Shown here one piece after another: positions 7,992 through 14,821 of a stretch of DNA of 64,000 nucleotides. The notes beneath the pieces were generated by a model. The model did no database searches, was not told the DNA's origin, and saw only the letters and a list, made by a program, of their open reading frames with translations. The DNA comes from DASUBN01 sp964584665 (GTDB lineage Bacteria; Pseudomonadota; Gammaproteobacteria; Natronospirales; REEB76): positions 1 to 64,000 of the forward strand of contig CAZPAO010000006.1 of the NCBI GenBank assembly GCA_964584665.1, read 5' to 3'. Made by a program: the position numbers and the translations under genes. The first letter of the stretch is position 1, and each line of letters begins with the position of its first letter.

Positions 7992-8651
7992 ATGAGCGCC
8001 GAAGACCGCAAGAAGAAAGCCGCCGAAGCGGCCCTCCCCTACCTCAAGGACGCCACCATCGTCGGTGTCGGCACCGGCTCCACCGTCAACCACTTCATAG
8101 ACGCGCTGGCCTCCATCAAGGGCCGCATCGAGGGCGCCGTCTCCAGCTCCGAAGCCAGTTCCCAGCGCCTGAAGAAGCTCGGCATCCCGGTGCTGGATCT
8201 CAACAGCGCCGGCGAGATCTCCGTGTACGTGGACGGGGCCGACGAGGCCAACCGCCACCTCCAGCTCATCAAGGGCGGCGGCGGGGCCCTCACCCGCGAG
8301 AAGATCGTGGCGGCCGCCTCCAAGCGTTTCATCTGCATCGCCGACGACACCAAGCTCAAGGACCTGCTGGGCGCCTTCCCCCTGCCGGTGGAAGTCATCC
8401 CCATGGCCCGCAGCTACGTGGCCCGGCAGCTGGTCAAGCTCGGCGGCCAGCCGGAATGGCGCCAGGGCTTCGTCACCGACAACGGCAACCACATCCTGGA
8501 CGTGCATAACCTGAAGATCATGGATCCGCCCAAGCTCGAGGCGGAGATAGACGGCATCGCCGGCGTGGTCTGCACCGGCATCTTCGCCCGGCGCCCGGCC
8601 GACGTGCTGCTGATCGCCCGGGAAGACCGGGTGGAGACGATCACCCGGTAA
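7992..8651 (+). CDS. rpiA: Ribose-5-phosphate isomerase A
   Basis: Interconverts ribose-5-phosphate and ribulose-5-phosphate in the pentose phosphate pathway. It has 219 residues, the usual size. The substrate-binding segment IVGVGTGSTVNHFIDAL lies near residue 23, VDGADEAN near residue 77 with the catalytic-site aspartates, and LIKGGGGALTREKIVA near residue 91 with the conserved Lys-Gly run. The start ATG at 7992 follows a GAGGTAAG ribosome-binding site. Confidence 0.96.
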   Translation: MSAEDRKKKAAEAALPYLKDATIVGVGTGSTVNHFIDALASIKGRIEGAVSSSEASSQRLKKLGIPVLDLNSAGEISVYVDGADEANRHLQLIKGGGGALTREKIVAAASKRFICIADDTKLKDLLGAFPLPVEVIPMARSYVARQLVKLGGQPEWRQGFVTDNGNHILDVHNLKIMDPPKLEAEIDGIAGVVCTGIFARRPADVLLIAREDRVETITR

Positions 8652-8672
8652 GCCGCGGCTGGAGGAACCTAT

Positions 8673-9845
8673 ATGGCCTTTAGATCGCTTCCGCTGCCCC
8701 TCTTCCTATCCGGCTTCCTGACCTGCGGCGCCGCCGGCGCAACGCCAGAACTGACCCCGGCACAGCGCGCCCTGATCTTCGGGGAACCCGCAGCCGTGGT
8801 CACCTCGGAGAAGATCGTCCGCATCCCCCTTGAAGGGACGGACCATCAGGGCTACTACAAATGCCCCTATGTGCAGGTGCTCATCAACGGCCAGGGCCCC
8901 TTCACCTTCCTGTTCGATACCGGCTCTTCCTACACCTCCATCAGCAGCAAGGTGATCGAGGCTGCCCACATCCAGGTCACGGCCGATCGCGGCGGCTACC
9001 ATGATGTGTTGCGGGTGCGGAAGATGCGGCTCGGCGGCCTGGATATCTCTGACCTCACGGCCGTACGCGACGACGACTTCGGTGTGGATGGGGTGTTTGG
9101 CTTCCGCGCGTTCGGGGACATGCATCTGGTATTCGAGCTGGCGGCGCGCCAACTGCTGGTGAGCCCGGATCCCGTCCTCCCGGCCGGCGGGTTCGAGCTG
9201 CCCTTCACATTGGACCATAACGTCCCGATCATCCCCGTCAGCGTGGGAACCGCGCAGGTGGGGACGCTCCTCGACACGGGCGACGACGCATACTCGTGGG
9301 AAGTACGCAGCGGGGACCTGCAGGGCACCAAGCTGGCGCACCCGCCCCGGCCCGCGGATAGCGTCCTGAACGGGGCCCGCTCTTCCTCGACCTATGTGAG
9401 TACGCTTGATGGCAGCGTGCGCCTGGGCCCGCTCACCATCGAACAAGCCGCAGTCGGCATCAACGATGCCCTGCCGGTCCCGGACCTCGGCGTGGACTAC
9501 CTCAAGGACTTCAACATCGAGTTCGACCCGAAGCGCATGGTCATCACCTTCCAGCCCGTGACAGCGGGCAGCGGGACGCACCTCCATGGCAACCTGACCC
9601 CCGGATTCAGGCTCAAATACGATGACAAGGGCACCGTGAGCACGGTCATGCCCGGCTTGGCCGCCGACCAGCGCGGCATGCGCACCGGTGACCGGGTGCT
9701 CTCCATCGACGGCAAGCCGGTCACCGGCCTGGGCCCTCGTTCTTGGGATGCGTTACTGGCTCCCGCCAAACCACTGACGGTGCGTTGGGTGCAGGCGGAC
9801 GGCAAGGAACATACTGATAGCTTCGAGGTCGTGGAATTCCGCTGA
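8673..9845 (+). CDS. Secreted tandem retropepsin-like aspartyl protease with C-terminal PDZ domain
   Basis: A 390-residue exported protein with a signal peptide of about 22 residues (hydrophobic, ending near AGA). It holds two pepsin-like half-sites in one chain: FLFDTGSSYTSIS (catalytic Asp near 82) and GTLLDTGDDAYSW (Asp near 201). A PDZ-like region follows (about 300-385) with VMPGLAADQRGMRTGDRVLSIDGKPV. It is probably a periplasmic protease; single-domain relatives act as dimers, whereas here both halves are fused. The second motif has DTGDD instead of the usual DTG(S/A). It starts 22 bp after rpiA and could be co-transcribed. No substrate can be inferred. Confidence 0.82.
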   Translation: MAFRSLPLPLFLSGFLTCGAAGATPELTPAQRALIFGEPAAVVTSEKIVRIPLEGTDHQGYYKCPYVQVLINGQGPFTFLFDTGSSYTSISSKVIEAAHIQVTADRGGYHDVLRVRKMRLGGLDISDLTAVRDDDFGVDGVFGFRAFGDMHLVFELAARQLLVSPDPVLPAGGFELPFTLDHNVPIIPVSVGTAQVGTLLDTGDDAYSWEVRSGDLQGTKLAHPPRPADSVLNGARSSSTYVSTLDGSVRLGPLTIEQAAVGINDALPVPDLGVDYLKDFNIEFDPKRMVITFQPVTAGSGTHLHGNLTPGFRLKYDDKGTVSTVMPGLAADQRGMRTGDRVLSIDGKPVTGLGPRSWDALLAPAKPLTVRWVQADGKEHTDSFEVVEFR

Positions 9846-9856
9846 CGCGCCGTCGT

Positions 9857-10867
9857 TCAGCGCGTCCCGCACACCGCCCCGTAATACCCGCTTCCCGGAC
9901 CGATGCTGTGGGCGCCTATGATGGTGTCCGCGATGTCCTGGGGCGAGTCGAAGACCAGGCTCCCGAAGCCCGTCAGCCGGCTCCGTTCCAGGTCCGCTTC
10001 CCCTGCCGCATCCGCCGGCGCCACGATGCCGCCGTCCTCATCGATGTAGCGCAGCTTCCCCACCGACACGTAATCACCCGAGGGCGAGCCCTTGATATCG
10101 ATGACCCGCCGCAAGAGCGGCACCAGGGCGATCTCCAGGGAGTTCAGGGGCACGTGGGGCACGAGATCCTGGTCGTTCTCGTAGCGCAGGCCGTTGATCC
10201 CCGCCGCCGCGTACTTGGCGGCGAAGTCAGTCCCGCCCACCCGGGGCGAGCCGAAGGTATCCACCTCCGTCACCGGCAGGAGCTTGTCCGCCTTCAGCTT
10301 CAGCGCCGCCAGCATGGCGAGCGCCCCGCCCTTGCTGTGGCCGGTCACGTAGACCCGGGTGGCGGGCGTGATCTTGCCTGCCGCCTGCCAGGTCTTTATC
10401 TGCTGCACCAGCCCCGGCCACACGTTGTCGAAGGCCGCCTTGAAGCCGCCGTGCACCTGACCCAGCTGCGGGTCCGTGCGTGGCGCGTAATCCGCATCGT
10501 TCAGCCAGTCCTCCACCGAGAGCATCTGCTTCGCGCTGTCGGTGGTGTCCGCCGTGGTGCCGCGGAAGGCGATGATCAGCTCATCCCCTGAATGCCACAC
10601 CAGCCCTGCATCCCGGTTGCCATCATCCTTGTCCGTGACCGCGCTCACCACCGCGTAGCCCTCACCCTGCTCCCCCAGGAGCGTGGCAAGACCCGCGTCC
10701 GTGGCACCGGTCTTCGCCAGTTGATAGGTGTACCCGGAGGCTTTGAGGAGCTTGCAGCCCTGATTCACCGCTGCGGGTGCAGCAGCCGCGACCGGGGCCA
10801 CGGTGGTCGCAGCCATGAGCGGCAGCGGGAGCAGTGACAGCAGACAGAGCGGAAGTGCGGTGCGCAT
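9857..10867 (-). CDS. Secreted class 3 lipase family protein
   Basis: Alpha/beta hydrolase of the fungal-lipase (lipase_3) type, 336 residues, with an N-terminal signal peptide (MRTALPLCLLSLLPLPLMAA). The nucleophile elbow is GHSKG (Ser near 178). Around it are LIIAFRGT near residue 98, VHGGFKAAFDNVW near 138, and the downstream VDTFGSPRVG and DLVPHVPL, which would supply the catalytic Asp and His. All elements of the triad look present. It is convergent with the aspartyl protease gene. Substrate is unknown. Confidence 0.83.
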   Translation of the reverse strand: MRTALPLCLLSLLPLPLMAATTVAPVAAAAPAAVNQGCKLLKASGYTYQLAKTGATDAGLATLLGEQGEGYAVVSAVTDKDDGNRDAGLVWHSGDELIIAFRGTTADTTDSAKQMLSVEDWLNDADYAPRTDPQLGQVHGGFKAAFDNVWPGLVQQIKTWQAAGKITPATRVYVTGHSKGGALAMLAALKLKADKLLPVTEVDTFGSPRVGGTDFAAKYAAAGINGLRYENDQDLVPHVPLNSLEIALVPLLRRVIDIKGSPSGDYVSVGKLRYIDEDGGIVAPADAAGEADLERSRLTGFGSLVFDSPQDIADTIIGAHSIGPGSGYYGAVCGTR

Positions 10868-11000
10868 GGGAGCCTCTTTTCAGCAGTCCGGGATGGGTTA
10901 GGCTAGTGCCAGGGGGAGCCCGGCACAGAGAACTGTGTCATGGTTCGCAGCACAGCTGCGAACGACCGTGCAGGAAAGCACGGGCCGTGCTGCCGGCGTA

Positions 11001-11038
11001 GCAGGGATGCGAAGCCGGGCAGGTGGCGCCAGCCACCC
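11001..11038 (+). repeat. Short intergenic repeat family 2, copy a
   Basis: This 38-bp sequence GCAGGGATGCGAAGCCGGGC plus AGGTGGCGCCAGCCACCC recurs with about three mismatches at 12872-12909. Its second half is a GGTGGC/GCCACC inverted repeat. It lies just before a small secreted-protein gene in both places. Confidence 0.8.
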
Positions 11039-11061
11039 AGAATTCCAAGCTCCATCGAGGT

Positions 11062-11322
11062 ATGACCGTGCAGAAGCTGCTATTTGCCTTGAGCCTGTCC
11101 CTGGCTGCACTGGTGCCCGCCTTCGCCGCGGCCCCGGCCCCCGTGCTGTCCAACTCCGAGGACGGCGCCCAGATCCGCTGCCCCCTGGACAAGATCGTCT
11201 GGCTGAACACCAGCGCCCACAAGTACTACTTCCGCAGCTCCAAGCACTATGCCGCCACCGCCAAGGGCGGCTTCGCCTGCCTGCAGGAAGTGAAGGCGTC
11301 GGGAGCGAAGACGGGCGAGTGA
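11062..11322 (+). CDS. Small secreted protein of unknown function (CP-x-D-x-VWLNT family)
   Basis: It has 86 residues from the ATG at 11062; the open frame's earlier start at 11023 would cover the upstream repeat. A signal peptide is clear (MTVQKLLFALSLSLAALVPAFA, cleavage after AFA). The mature part has RCPLDKIVWLNTSAHKYYF, two cysteines and a short charged tail. A paralogue lies at 12465 with the same CP-x-D-x-VVWLNT core, so this is a small periplasmic or secreted family. Function unknown. Confidence 0.8.
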   Translation: MTVQKLLFALSLSLAALVPAFAAAPAPVLSNSEDGAQIRCPLDKIVWLNTSAHKYYFRSSKHYAATAKGGFACLQEVKASGAKTGE

Positions 11323-11466
11323 GATCGCCCAAACACGAACATTCCGAAGGCATGTTGTGCGGTCGATGGAAAGGCGGACAACCTGTTGCATATCGCTGGT
11401 TTTAGATTAAGATTAAGTAACCTTGCTGGTTGCCCTCCCGGGGTCAGCATGGTTGGGAGGAAGACT

Positions 11467-11480
11467 GTTAGTTAACTAAC
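11467..11480. promoter_or_regulatory. Perfect 14-bp palindrome in the leader of a microprotein gene
   Basis: GTTAGTTAACTAAC is a perfect palindrome 14 bp upstream of the ATG at 11495 and immediately before the ribosome-binding site. It could be an operator, or an RNA hairpin controlling ribosome access. Function inferred only from its position. Confidence 0.5.
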
Positions 11481-11494
11481 TGAGGAGAACGACC

Positions 11495-11569
11495 ATGGCT
11501 AAGAAAAAAGCTGCGAAGAAGAAAGTTGCCAAGAAAAAGAAGAAGGCTGGCGGCAAGAAGAAGCGCTAG
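11495..11569 (+). CDS. 24-residue lysine-rich microprotein
   Basis: A very short gene encoding MAKKKAAKKKVAKKKKKAGG then KKKR. More than half of the residues are lysine. It has a strong ribosome-binding site (GAGGAGAA, about 11482-11489) and a perfect own terminator six bases after the stop. That makes it a real gene rather than chance. It shares the MAKK start and the KAGGKK motif with the 62-residue basic protein at 7588, of which it looks like a one-repeat version. Nucleic-acid binding is inferred from charge only. Confidence 0.78.
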   Translation: MAKKKAAKKKVAKKKKKAGGKKKR

Positions 11570-11574
11570 TCCTC

Positions 11575-11603
11575 AAAAAGCCCCGCGAAAGCGGGGCTTT
11601 TTC
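11575..11603 (+). terminator. Rho-independent terminator after the microprotein gene
   Basis: AAAAAGCCCCGC and GCGGGGCTTTTT pair perfectly around a GAAA tetraloop. Confidence 0.93.
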
Positions 11604-11647
11604 ATTGTGAGACCGCAAGGGGCCGGCGCTTACCGCCAGCCAGAATC

Positions 11648-11980
11648 TTAGGATTTGAACCCCTTCGGCAGGGTTCCTTCTACTGCTTCCAAGAAGCTCC
11701 TCTCTTCCCGGACGATGAACCGCTGCTGCTGAGCCGCTGCAAAGTTCGCCTGGGCTTCCGGGTCCTGCCTGAGCTTGGCGCGATAAGCCTCGTAGGCCGC
11801 CAAGCTATCGAACCCGATCATCGCCCAGGCCTCGTAGTTCGTCCCCTCCAGCGGCAGGAAGTAGCCCAAGAGTGCCCCGCCGCAACGCGGGATGATGCGC
11901 CCCCAGTTCTCCGCGTAACGCTTGAAGGCTTCCCGCTGGAACGGGTCTATCTCGTAGCGGATGAGGCAGGTCAGGACCAT
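11648..11980 (-). CDS. NIPSNAP family protein
   Basis: Small cytoplasmic protein with a ferredoxin-like dimeric alpha/beta barrel, 110 residues. The N-terminal strand LTCLIRYEIDPFQREAFKRYAENW and the later GTNYEAWAMIGFDSLAAYEAYRAKL follow the NIPSNAP pattern. The biochemical role of bacterial NIPSNAP proteins is unclear. It is a stand-alone gene divergent from the next one. Confidence 0.75.
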   Translation of the reverse strand: MVLTCLIRYEIDPFQREAFKRYAENWGRIIPRCGGALLGYFLPLEGTNYEAWAMIGFDSLAAYEAYRAKLRQDPEAQANFAAAQQQRFIVREERSFLEAVEGTLPKGFKS

Positions 11981-12093
11981 GGGAGGCTCCGGGGCGGAAA
12001 CGGATTGGGAAAATTACGCCCGATGGGTGCCGAAGACAACGGCGGGAGGGGCGGGTGTATGCTGTAAGGAAGATTAAAGAGGCGGGAACAACC

Positions 12094-12432
12094 ATGGATC
12101 TTGACGGCCTGACCATGTACGTGAGCAGCACCGCCGCCATAGGCGTGGTGGGCGCCGGTACCCTGCTCCACTTCGTGCAGAAGGGCGACCGCGTGCTGGC
12201 GCGCTACAGCGGCGGCTCCATCAAGCGTGGCTATCTCGTTGGCGAGGTGACGGGCGATACGCTCCGCTTTCGCTATACCCAGTCGGAAGCCTCCGGCGGG
12301 ATCCACGGCGGCAGTTCGGTCTGCAACCTCATCACCCTTTCCGACGGGCGTGCTCGCATCGTGGAGCATTTCGCCTGGCGGACGCGCGAGGGATCCGGGG
12401 AGAACGTGTTTGATGAGGTGAAGAACAGCTAA
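12094..12432 (+). CDS. Small n-acetylglutamate-synthase-like (misnamed family) protein
   Basis: It has 112 residues from the ATG at 12094 (MDLDGLTMYV). The frame extends to 12055 without a better ribosome-binding site. The order of blocks LDG-x-x-x-Y, GDRVLARYSGGSIKRGYLVGEV, LRFRYTQ and a final W/F-T-EG-SGENVFDEV matches a widespread small beta-rich family often labelled n-acetylglutamate synthase in databases. It lacks any acetyltransferase motif, so that name should not be taken literally. Function unknown. Confidence 0.7.
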   Translation: MDLDGLTMYVSSTAAIGVVGAGTLLHFVQKGDRVLARYSGGSIKRGYLVGEVTGDTLRFRYTQSEASGGIHGGSSVCNLITLSDGRARIVEHFAWRTREGSGENVFDEVKNS

Positions 12433-12447
12433 AGCCAAGAGTATTTA

Positions 12448-12461
12448 GGACAGGGGTGTCC
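12448..12461 (+). promoter_or_regulatory. Small hairpin presenting the ribosome-binding site
   Basis: GGACA and TGTCC pair around a GGGG loop, so the presumed AGGGG ribosome-binding site of the gene starting at 12465 sits in the loop. The hairpin is only five base pairs, so this is suggestive at best. Confidence 0.35.
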
Positions 12462-12464
12462 GTC

Positions 12465-12707
12465 ATGCTCAGATCACTGATAACACTCTCTTTGGCCCTG
12501 CTCTTGGGCCTGCCCTCCGTTTCCCTCGCTTCCCCCCGCGTCGATACCAGCCACGTCCCTCAATTCCCCACCGAAGCCGCTGCTCAGAAGCATTGCCCGC
12601 GGGATACCGTGGTCTGGCTCAATACGTACTCAGGCATCTGGCATTACAAGGGCGCGAGTGAAGTCGCTCTCACACGCATATGCCAAAGGCATATTGTGAG
12701 CGACTGA
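12465..12707 (+). CDS. Small secreted protein, paralogue of the 11062 protein
   Basis: It has 80 residues from the ATG at 12465; a GTG at 12456 is the alternative. The signal peptide is MLRSLITLSLALLLGLPSVSLA. The mature part has HCPRDTVVWLNTYSGIWHYKGAS then a cysteine near the end. This aligns with RCPLDKIVWLNTSAHKYYFRSS of the 11062 protein, with similar spacing to a final cysteine. Two paralogues within 1.5 kb suggest a duplicated secreted family. Function unknown. Confidence 0.77.
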   Translation: MLRSLITLSLALLLGLPSVSLASPRVDTSHVPQFPTEAAAQKHCPRDTVVWLNTYSGIWHYKGASEVALTRICQRHIVSD

Positions 12708-12719
12708 ACGGGCAGGCAG

Positions 12720-12925
12720 GGCTGGAAGCATAGCTTCCAGCGGGCGCGCAGGGATGCGTGCACAGGACCGGGAGCGAAGCAGGATGCGTAGCGAGAGGCC
12801 TGCCCCTAGCGGCCCGCGTAGCAGGACGCGTAGCGGGGAAGCTGGCGGTCGCCGCCAGCCAGACCGGCGAAGCAGGGATGCGGAGCCGGGCAGGTGGCGA
12901 AGCCACCCCGGTTCTTTGAAGTATG
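12720..12925 (+). repeat. Cluster of degenerate GCAGGATGCGTAGCG-type repeats
   Basis: The 292-bp gap between 12707 and 13000 holds no credible gene. It contains repeated variants of AGCAGG(G)ATGCGTAGCG, near 12750, 12777, 12824 and 12871, mixed with short inverted repeats such as TGGAAGCATAGCTTCCA. It includes a 38-bp copy (12872-12909) of the repeat at 11001-11038. A similar AGCAGGATGCGTA word occurs at 26339 inside another palindromic element. Confidence 0.7.
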
Positions 12926-12999
12926 GGGCGTTCGTGTGTGAGGAAGAAGCGGGGGAGATGGGGATGAGGGCAGCGAGGGATGGGAGTTAGGGAGTTCGT

Positions 13000-13803
13000 A
13001 TGCAGAAAATGTCTTTAATCCTGTTGTTGTTTGCTATCGCTATTTGCGTATCGGCAGGCAACCTAAAAACTACTCCTCCATCAACCACGACCATTGCTGC
13101 ACAAAAACAACAAGGTACAGAAGCCAATCCAGTCTTTGTGAAGGTGCTAACGGATGCCAATACCGCTGCGATCGAATCAAAAAGAGAATCAGAAGCTACC
13201 GCAGCAAAACAGGCGAGTGATGAAAAAGTAGTAGAGCTAACTGGAAAAATAAAAGATTTCAATGGCTATTTGGTTCTGGTAGGCATCATTCAGGCTCTAA
13301 TTTTCTTAGGTCAACTTTTTGTATTTTGGAAACAAGCTGAAAAGTTACAAAAATCGATTGAATCTAATGAAAGGATAGAACGCCCGTATGTATTTGTAGA
13401 AAGCTTTCGAATAAGAAGACGTCCGGGGTCAGTTATCGCAGATACCAATGCTTGGTTTTTCAGCGTGAAATGGAAAAACGTTGGCAGGACGCCCGCGTTA
13501 ATAGAGAGCCTTGAAATAAAGATTGTTGATAAAGACGAATTACCCGCAGCGCCTGACTATACCGGTCACTTGAATCTAGAATTTGTATATACATTGGCGG
13601 CAAATAAGAGCTTTTCCACAAGGGAGGCCGGGCCTGCAACGCCCATGAAAAATGGCGAAGCAATTAGATACGTTGTATACGGTCGCATCACATACAAAGA
13701 CCTATCGGGGAATATGTGCCATACCGCATTCGCTCAAGAAATATCCCCAAATATGCCAGTATGTTCAAGTCTAGCGAATGAAGCGTACTCCTTCTTTGAT
13801 TAG
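13000..13803 (+). CDS. Unknown membrane-anchored protein, AT-rich gene
   Basis: It has 267 residues with a signal or first membrane segment (MSLILLLFAIAICVSA) and a second membrane helix near 90-112 (YLVLVGIIQALIFLGQLFVFW). Between them is a Lys/Glu/Ala-rich segment of coiled-coil character (IESKRESEATAAKQASDEKV). The C-terminal 140 residues look like a soluble beta-rich domain (ERPYVFVESFRI, WFFSVKWKNVGRTPALIESLEI). The ERPYV-...-WKNxGxTPA pattern is common in unknown phage- or islet-associated membrane proteins. The gene is much richer in A/T than its neighbours, a sign of transfer. It lies 20 bp before the next gene, probably one operon. Confidence 0.75.
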   Translation: MQKMSLILLLFAIAICVSAGNLKTTPPSTTTIAAQKQQGTEANPVFVKVLTDANTAAIESKRESEATAAKQASDEKVVELTGKIKDFNGYLVLVGIIQALIFLGQLFVFWKQAEKLQKSIESNERIERPYVFVESFRIRRRPGSVIADTNAWFFSVKWKNVGRTPALIESLEIKIVDKDELPAAPDYTGHLNLEFVYTLAANKSFSTREAGPATPMKNGEAIRYVVYGRITYKDLSGNMCHTAFAQEISPNMPVCSSLANEAYSFFD

Positions 13804-13823
13804 GCAAGCCTTAGGGAATTACA

Positions 13824-14426
13824 GTGCAAGAATCTATTGATGAAACTCAAGACTATATTGAGCGACTTTTTGTACATGACGTGGATCGGATACCGTCGCT
13901 CTGCCAAGCACAATATCAGTATGATCGTTTGCTCTTGTCGGCCATTTTAAGAAGACTGGTTATTGATGGCAGCGGTATCGCGCATTTAGCAAATCGGCCC
14001 TACAAAATGCCACTAATTGTCCTGATGCCCGAGCCAAGTACTGGAAATATCCCTTTAGAAGACTTACTAGACGTACCTCCTGAGATACGTAGATATGCTC
14101 CTGACCTCAATTCACATCCACCAGGGTTTTACCATCGGCCGTACTATCTGAATGACTTTCTAAAACTTCCAATGGCAGTATTATTTGGAAGAACTATCTC
14201 AGCTCGAGATGCAATAGACTTGGTTGTAAATAAACTCGGCGGAGTTCATCTAGAAATAAAATTTACTTCACTAGAACTATATGAAATTAATAAGCACCTT
14301 TCATTCGCCGGTAAAGGTGGCGTGTACCATATTTTTGATGCCGTAGCTGAATATATTTGGAGAAGCCTCGCACCGCTCAAAGACAAGATAGTTGAAAAAC
14401 ACGGTGGCTCAAGCAGATTCAGCTGA
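13824..14426 (+). CDS. Unknown 200-residue protein, AT-rich gene
   Basis: Starts at GTG 13824, 20 bp after the preceding gene; no better ATG is present. The N-terminus has YQYDRLLLSAILRRLVIDGSG, a helical segment seen in unnamed accessory proteins, followed by IAHLANRPYKMPLIVLM. No catalytic motif is recognised and no membrane helix or signal peptide is seen. Base composition matches the upstream gene and differs from the host genes. The two genes end at a shared strong terminator and so look like a two-gene transferred cassette. Confidence 0.75.
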   Translation: MQESIDETQDYIERLFVHDVDRIPSLCQAQYQYDRLLLSAILRRLVIDGSGIAHLANRPYKMPLIVLMPEPSTGNIPLEDLLDVPPEIRRYAPDLNSHPPGFYHRPYYLNDFLKLPMAVLFGRTISARDAIDLVVNKLGGVHLEIKFTSLELYEINKHLSFAGKGGVYHIFDAVAEYIWRSLAPLKDKIVEKHGGSSRFS

Positions 14427-14432
14427 TGGCCC

Positions 14433-14470
14433 AAATAAGAAGCCCACCGACTAAGGTGGGCTTCTTATTT
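14433..14470. terminator. Strong symmetrical terminator
   Basis: AAATAAGAAGCCCACC and GGTGGGCTTCTTATTT pair perfectly around GACTAA. It has A-tract and T-tract on either side, so it works in both directions. It ends the 13000-14426 cassette. Confidence 0.9.
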
Positions 14471-14472
14471 GT

Positions 14473-14488
14473 CTGCGGGACTAGGATT
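14473..14488. repeat. att-like direct repeat matching the 3' end of tRNA-Gln
   Basis: CTGCGGGACTAGGATT matches CTGGGGGACTAGGATT at 16053-16068, the 3' end of the tRNA-Gln gene, with one mismatch and in the same orientation. Both copies follow a terminator hairpin and a TTATT run. This is what a tRNA-targeting integration leaves behind. The remaining bases 14489-14821 show no gene. Confidence 0.6.
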
Positions 14489-14821
14489 GTGCTGTACCTT
14501 TGTCATTCGGCCTCCGTGCCTCATGCCAAAGCCCAGGCCTGCGCATCCCGCTACGGCCGTTCGGCGGTAAGCCGCCTCACCCCTGGCCCGCGCCGCAGAG
14601 GGGGAGGCTAGCAATCCGCGTAACTCCATGCTGCAATCGCGGCATTGTGCCTGCGTTTGCCACGACGCGCGCTGTCACAAAAGATTCATACATACCCCCT
14701 CCCCTATTGTTAAAACGCGGGGTGGGGAGGGGCTAGGAAGGCGGCGGGGGTTGCTGTAATCCCCATCTCCTAAAAGAAGCCCTGGCGGCGGCTGGAGCTC
14801 TTGGTTGCTGTGCACTGGTTT

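Noticed and set aside
12094..12432. N-acetylglutamate synthase activity for the small protein
   Set aside because: No acetyl-CoA-binding motif is present; the name is a database carry-over for this family.
12720..12925. Possible CRISPR array in the repeat cluster
   Set aside because: The repeats are unequal in length and spacing and have no unique spacers of constant size; no cas gene is nearby.
14426..14611. A 61-codon frame after the AT-rich cassette
   Set aside because: It runs through the strong terminator hairpin at 14433-14470 and the att-like repeat, so it is not a credible gene.
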